Below are positions 6,694 to 9,570 of a DNA stretch of 9,570 bases, piece after piece. The translations under genes were made by a program, and so were the position numbers. The notes beneath the pieces are model-generated. The model worked only from the letters and a program-made list of their open reading frames with translations, did not search any database and was not told the origin of the DNA. Positions within the stretch are counted from its first letter, which is position 1, and each line of letters starts with the position of its first letter. This DNA is from an uncultured Collinsella sp. (GTDB taxonomy: Bacteria > Actinomycetota > Coriobacteriia > Coriobacteriales > Coriobacteriaceae): NCBI GenBank assembly GCA_937950415.1, contig CALFDL010000201.1, positions 1-9,570 of the forward strand, written 5' to 3'.

Positions 6694-7122
6694 CTACTCA
6701 GCGATGGTGACGCCCATGGAACGGGCGGTACCGGCGATGATCTTCTTGGCGGCGTCAATGTCGTTGGCATTGAGGTCCGGCATCTTGATCTCGGCGATCT
6801 TGGTGAGCTGCTCCTGGGAGAGCTGACCAACCTTGTCAGCCTGGGGCTTAGCGGAACCAGACTTGAGGTTCAGCTCCTTCTTGATGAGGTGAGCCGCCGG
6901 CGGGGTCTTGGTGATGAAGGAGAAGGACTTGTCCTCGTAGACAGAGATCTCAACGGGGATGATGTCACCCTTCTTGTCCTGCGTCTCGGCGTTAAAGGCC
7001 TGGCAGAACTGCATGATGTTCACGCCAGCAGCGCCCAGGGCGGGGCCGACGGGAGGAGCGGGGTTTGCTGCACCAGCAGGAATCTGGAGCTTAATGACGT
7101 TGGCAACCTTCTTCTCAGCCAT
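6694..7122 (-). CDS. rplK: Large-subunit ribosomal protein L11
   Basis: This 142-residue protein has the same length as E. coli L11. L11 binds the GTPase-associated region of 23S rRNA, supports factor-dependent GTP hydrolysis, and is needed for RelA activation in stringent control. The Pro/Gly-rich N-terminal stretch GAANPAPPVGPALGAAG (17-33) contains the prolines near the thiostrepton site, and the C-terminal RNA-binding domain ends with GTARSMGV. In-frame ATGs occur at 7128 and 7122. The second is preferred because AAAGGA (7134-7129) directly abuts the first but lies six bases before the second, which gives the usual MAEKK start. It is followed by rplA and preceded by a 120-base spacer from nusG. 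Confidence 0.98.
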   Translation of the reverse strand: MAEKKVANVIKLQIPAGAANPAPPVGPALGAAGVNIMQFCQAFNAETQDKKGDIIPVEISVYEDKSFSFITKTPPAAHLIKKELNLKSGSAKPQADKVGQLSQEQLTKIAEIKMPDLNANDIDAAKKIIAGTARSMGVTIAE

Positions 7123-7242
7123 GGTCATTCCTTTCGAATCACGAGTGTGAAGTACTTGCTATATCGTAAGCACGCACGTGTTAGAAGCACTCCTGAGATG
7201 AGCAGTCACAGAAGAAGCACGCTCGCGCGAACGGACGAAAAC
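7123..7242 (-). promoter_or_regulatory. nusG-rplK spacer; possible leader of the L11 operon
   Basis: This 120-base spacer is where an L11-operon leader would be expected. AGAAGCAC occurs twice exactly 30 bases apart on the + strand (7183-7190 and 7213-7220), and GTAAGCACG (7166-7174) is a related third copy. A -10-like TACGAT (7168-7163, - strand) is present but has no convincing -35 box. I could not draw a strong hairpin or a clear L1-binding site. Confidence 0.25.
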
Positions 7243-7779
7243 TTAAGCGATGACAGCGACCTGGTTAAAGTCGAGCTCGACCGGCGTCTCGCGGCCAAAG
7301 ATCATCAGCGTGACCTTGAGCTTGCCAGCCTCGGTGTTAACCTCGGAGACCTTGCCATCAAAGTCGGTAAGCGGGCCATCGGTGACGCGGACGGACGTGC
7401 CGACCTGAATATCGACCGAGGTGCGCTTGGGCGAATCGCCCTTACCGGGACGACGAGTCATCTTGTTGTACTCGTCGCGGGAAAGCGGAGCGGGCTTGCC
7501 GTTGCCGCCCAGGAAACCGGTGACGCCAGGCGTGTTACGAACACACGTCCAAGCATCGTCATCCATCTCCATGCGGACCAGGACATAACCCGGGAAGATC
7601 TTAGAATCCTTGGTCTCGCGCTTGCCACCCTCTTTAATCTCGGTGACGCGCTCCATAGGAATCTCGATATCAAAGATACGGTCCTGCATGCCCATGGTCT
7701 CGATGCGATGCTCGAGATCGGACTTAACGCGGTTCTCGTATCCAGAGTAAGTGTGAACGACGTACCAACGCTTAGACAT
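7243..7779 (-). CDS. nusG: Transcription elongation/antitermination factor NusG
   Basis: This 178-residue protein binds the RNA polymerase clamp helices through its N-terminal NGN domain and contacts Rho or ribosomal protein S10 through its KOW domain. The NGN domain begins with WYVVHTYSGYENRVK (5-19) and includes IFPGYVLVRM (61-70). The C-terminal KOW domain (about 125-178) includes VRVTDGPLTDFDGKVSEVN. The length is close to E. coli NusG (181), without the long acidic N-terminal extension seen in many actinobacteria. It starts three bases after the secE stop, and its Shine-Dalgarno sequence (GAGGGG) lies inside the end of secE, so the two are cotranscribed and probably coupled. Confidence 0.98.
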   Translation of the reverse strand: MSKRWYVVHTYSGYENRVKSDLEHRIETMGMQDRIFDIEIPMERVTEIKEGGKRETKDSKIFPGYVLVRMEMDDDAWTCVRNTPGVTGFLGGNGKPAPLSRDEYNKMTRRPGKGDSPKRTSVDIQVGTSVRVTDGPLTDFDGKVSEVNTEAGKLKVTLMIFGRETPVELDFNQVAVIA

Positions 7780-7782
7780 GGT

Positions 7783-8121
7783 TTAGCCCCTCAATCCAGA
7801 GAACAGAGCAAGAGCCTCGCCAAAGCCAGCATCGAGCAGAGCGATGACGACGCCGACGACGATCAGAGAAGCGCAAACGACGACAGAGTAGTTCACGAGC
7901 TCCTTCTTATCGGGCCACGTGACACGCTTCATCTCGGACTTGACCGAAGCGAAATACTTCTTGGTGCGGGCGAAGAAACCAGGCTTCTCGTTCTTCTTGG
8001 ACTTCGCAGCCTTCTCGTTCTTCTTGGCAACGGCCTTCTTGGCCTCAACCTTGGAGTTGGCGGCAGCTTTGTTGGCAGGTGCCGGCTGCTGAGCCTTCTT
8101 CTTGTTCTTCTTGTTGGCCAT
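7783..8121 (-). CDS. secE: Preprotein translocase subunit SecE
   Basis: This 112-residue protein is the clamp subunit of the SecYEG channel in the plasma membrane. The conserved amphipathic motif is VKSEMKRVTWPDKKEL (60-75), followed by one membrane helix at about 78-97. Before the motif is a 46-residue tail rich in lysine, alanine and asparagine (MANKKNKKKAQQ onward). The core is therefore like the short single-span SecE of Gram-positive bacteria, with a longer than usual basic cytoplasmic tail. The start is supported by GGAGGT at 8134-8129, seven bases before ATG. It is followed at once by nusG, the usual pairing in bacteria. A TATAAG box (8149-8144) lies shortly upstream and could serve a promoter of its own, with only a poor TTGGGG at -35. 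Confidence 0.97.
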   Translation of the reverse strand: MANKKNKKKAQQPAPANKAAANSKVEAKKAVAKKNEKAAKSKKNEKPGFFARTKKYFASVKSEMKRVTWPDKKELVNYSVVVCASLIVVGVVIALLDAGFGEALALFSGLRG

Positions 8122-8160
8122 TTGGGTTACCTCCGCACAATGCGCTTATACATGAGTAAA

Positions 8161-8188
8161 CCGTAAGCCCCCAAGTGGGAGCTTACGG
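8161..8188 (-). terminator. Hairpin between tRNA-Trp and secE
   Basis: CCGTAAGC (8161-8168) pairs perfectly with GCTTACGG (8181-8188), with possible further C-G pairs inside. On the - strand it starts about 10 bases past the tRNA CCA end and is followed by TTTACT, so it looks like a weak terminator or a 3' processing signal. It lies just upstream of the secE leader and may allow partial readthrough into secE-nusG. Confidence 0.65.
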
Positions 8189-8197
8189 AATAATGAC

Positions 8198-8273
8198 TGG
8201 CACGCCAGGAAGGACTCGAACCCTCAACACTCGGTTTTGGAGACCGATGCTCTACCAATTGAACTACTGGCGT
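8198..8273 (-). tRNA. tRNA-Trp (anticodon CCA)
   Basis: On the - strand the 76 bases fold as a complete tRNA with encoded CCA. The acceptor stem is ACGCCAG/CTGGCGT, the discriminator base is G, and the D arm is GTTC/GAGC. The anticodon stem TCGGT/ACCGA encloses loop CTCCAAA, which gives anticodon CCA for the UGG codon. The T arm GAGGG/CCTTC has the loop TTCGAGT and one G-U pair. It lies 13 bases after the rpmG stop, so it is probably cut from the rpmG transcript. A tRNA-Trp between rpmG and secE is a common arrangement in Gram-positive bacteria. Confidence 0.97.
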
Positions 8274-8286
8274 ATGTGACTAGAGA

Positions 8287-8436
8287 CTAGCGAGTCTCTT
8301 TGTGCAGCGTGTGGTGACGGCACCAGGGGCAATACTTCTTGATCTCCATACGATCAGGCATGGTCGACTTGTTCTTGGTGGTCGTATAGTTGCGGCGCTT
8401 GCACTCAGTGCACGCAAGAGTAACTAGAGTACGCAT
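8287..8436 (-). CDS. rpmG: Large-subunit ribosomal protein L33 (zinc-binding form)
   Basis: This gene encodes 49 residues beginning MRTLVTLACTECKRRNYTTT, the normal size for L33, a small protein near the E site of the 50S subunit. Two CxxC pairs (C9/C12 and C36/C39, the latter in YCPWC) form the zinc ribbon, so this is the C+ paralogue, which in several bacteria is exchanged for a cysteine-free form under zinc limitation. The start lies downstream of AGG-containing sequence (AAAGG, then CAGGA near the ATG), and a good promoter is visible about 45-75 bases upstream. The tRNA-Trp gene follows directly. Identification rests on the translated sequence, size and position between tuf and secE, and is firm. 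Confidence 0.96.
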   Translation of the reverse strand: MRTLVTLACTECKRRNYTTTKNKSTMPDRMEIKKYCPWCRHHTLHKETR

Positions 8437-8481
8437 GTATCCTGAACCTTTCATTTCCGCCCCGTACGGGCACGAGTTGTT

Positions 8482-8511
8482 ACTTTATCAGCTCCACGTA
8501 AGTGCTGTCAA
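8482..8511 (-). promoter_or_regulatory. Promoter for rpmG-tRNA-Trp
   Basis: On the - strand a perfect -35 box TTGACA (8511-8506) is followed after 18 bases by TAAAGT (8487-8482); the overlapping GATAAA with a 16-base spacer is an alternative -10 box. Transcription would start near 8475, giving a leader of about 40 bases before rpmG. It lies between the tuf terminator and rpmG, where a new promoter is expected. Confidence 0.6.
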
Positions 8512-8656
8512 TGAAAACCTCGAGTCAATTGGTTCTCGGTGGATCCATTCATATTTGGAACACATCAATGAAGCCATCGAGATCTAATCGACGGTGCATC
8601 CAGGACCATTATCGATCCTCTCGACACCAGCAACGGCTCAACATCCATTGCAGAAA

Positions 8657-8688
8657 AGAACCCGGCACCCATATAAGTGCCGGGTTCT
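8657..8688 (-). terminator. Terminator of tuf
   Basis: A perfect 12-bp stem pairs AGAACCCGGCAC (8657-8668) with 8677-8688 around an 8-base loop. On the - strand it is followed by further T residues (TTCTTTTC). It begins 28 bases past the tuf stop codon and separates tuf from rpmG. The stretch 8512-8656 between it and the rpmG promoter shows no convincing gene. Confidence 0.88.
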
Positions 8689-8715
8689 CTGAGTCAGCTA
8701 TATCAAAGAGCTAAT

Positions 8716-9570
8716 TTACTCAATGATCGTGGAGACGATGCCCGAACCGACGGTGTGGCCACCCTCGCGGATAGCGAAGCGCAGGCCCTCCTCCATGGCG
8801 ATCGGGTGGATGAGGTCGCCCTCGATGGTGATGTGGTCACCAGGCATAGCCATCTCGGTGCCCTCGGGGAGCTTGACCGTACCGGTAACGTCGGTGGTAC
8901 GGAAGTAGAACTGAGGACGATAACCATCGAAGAACGGGGTGTGACGGCCGCCCTCCTCCTTGGTCAGAACGTAGATCTCGCCGGTGAACTTGGTGTGCGG
9001 GGTAACCGAACCGGGCTTGCAGAGAACCTGGCCGCGCTCGATGTCCTCGCGCTTGATGCCGCGGAGCAGCAGACCGACGTTGTCGCCAGCCTCGCAGAAG
9101 TCCATGGACTTACGGAACATCTCGATACCGGTAACGACGGTGTTCTGGGTATCCTTGATGCCGACGATCTCGACGGGCTCGTTGAGCTTGAGCTCACCGC
9201 GCTCGACACGGCCGGTAGCAACGGTACCACGGCCGGAGATGGTCATAACGTCCTCAACGGCCATCAGGAAGGGGAGGTCGTTGTTACGAGCAGGCGTCGG
9301 GATGTACTCGTCGACGGCCTTCATGAGCTCGCGGATAGCGTCCATCCACTTGGCGTCGCCCTCGAGAGCGCCCAGAGCGGAACCACGGATGACGGGGATG
9401 TCGTCGCCGGGGAAATCGTACTCGGAGAGGAGCTCACGGGTCTCCATCTCGACGAGGTCGATGAGCTCGTCATCGTCGACCATGTCGCACTTGTTCAGGA
9501 AGACGACGATGTAGGGAACGCCGACCTGACGGGCGAGCAGGATGTGCTCGCGGGTCTGAGCCATGGGGCC
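8716..9570 (-). CDS. tuf: Elongation factor Tu, C-terminal part (5' end outside the window)
   Basis: The window holds the last 284 residues of EF-Tu; the gene runs off the right edge, so the N-terminal part of the GTPase domain (P-loop, switch regions, DxxG) is not visible. EF-Tu brings aminoacyl-tRNA to the ribosomal A site. The fragment opens with GPMAQTREHILLARQ and keeps the guanine-specificity motif NKCD and the GSALGALEG motif. Domain 2 starts at about PFLMAVEDVMTISGRGTVAT and domain 3 contains GGRHTPFFDGYRPQFYFRT, ending GSGIVSTIIE. No frameshift or missing block is seen in the visible part. The gene is followed by a clear terminator, and the order tuf-rpmG-secE-nusG is common in bacteria. 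Whether a second tuf copy exists cannot be told. Confidence 0.97.
   Translation of the reverse strand, partial: GPMAQTREHILLARQVGVPYIVVFLNKCDMVDDDELIDLVEMETRELLSEYDFPGDDIPVIRGSALGALEGDAKWMDAIRELMKAVDEYIPTPARNNDLPFLMAVEDVMTISGRGTVATGRVERGELKLNEPVEIVGIKDTQNTVVTGIEMFRKSMDFCEAGDNVGLLLRGIKREDIERGQVLCKPGSVTPHTKFTGEIYVLTKEEGGRHTPFFDGYRPQFYFRTTDVTGTVKLPEGTEMAMPGDHITIEGDLIHPIAMEEGLRFAIREGGHTVGSGIVSTIIE

Noticed and set aside
6061..8166. About 700-codon open frame on the + strand across rplA, rplK, nusG and secE
   Set aside because: It runs antisense to four certain genes and through their spacers. Its Leu/Asp/Gly-rich translation shows no domain, and it has no clear start signal. It is a codon-bias artefact.
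8390..8714. Small + strand open frames in the rpmG-tuf spacer
   Set aside because: They cross the rpmG start, its promoter and the tuf terminator, and have no ribosome-binding site or recognisable product.
1..9570. CRISPR array, insertion sequence, prophage or toxin-antitoxin genes
   Set aside because: No regularly spaced repeats, no transposase or integrase motifs and no target-site duplications were seen. The only repeat family is the GGGGACA palindrome.

Overview
The window looks like chromosomal DNA from a GC-rich gut actinobacterium of the Coriobacteriia, most likely Collinsella or a close relative. This is inferred from four things: the tuf-rpmG-tRNA-Trp-secE-nusG-rplK-rplA order, a NusG without the long N-terminal extension common in Streptomyces-type actinobacteria, a sortase signal of the LAATG type on a secreted nucleotidase, and G+C-rich codon use. 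No 16S gene or other decisive marker is present, so the genus is a guess.

Layout. The left part (1-5741) is read on the + strand. A cell-wall-anchored 5'-nucleotidase (100-2127) ends at a strong hairpin. A short MscS-type mechanosensitive channel (2257-3024) follows, ending inside a perfect 15-bp inverted repeat. Then comes a tightly coupled gene pair: a cytoplasmic protein joining a ParB-like N-terminal region to a C-terminal BMP/PnrA-type nucleoside-binding domain (3118-5034), overlapping by ATGA a small metallophosphoesterase (5031-5741) with an altered first metal motif. The right part (5742-9570) is read on the - strand and is housekeeping: the 3' part of tuf (EF-Tu), rpmG (L33, zinc type), tRNA-Trp(CCA), secE, nusG, rplK (L11) and rplA (L1). 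The two blocks converge at 5742-5868, which holds two back-to-back terminator hairpins.

How the genes work together. The right block supplies translation elongation, transcription elongation and protein export, with visible terminators after tuf, after the tRNA and after rplA, and a good promoter in front of rpmG. In the left block the secreted nucleotidase would release nucleosides outside the cell. The ParB-BMP protein has a fold that binds purine nucleosides in known relatives, but it has no signal peptide and no transporter genes beside it, so it is more likely an intracellular sensor or regulator whose partner is the coupled phosphoesterase. That pair is the best candidate here for an undescribed system. 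A second theme is a dispersed palindromic repeat with a GGGGACA core: two full copies (3023-3061 and 5740-5778) and one half copy (54-75). The full copies show a compensatory base change in the stem, and each overlaps the stop codon of the gene before it.
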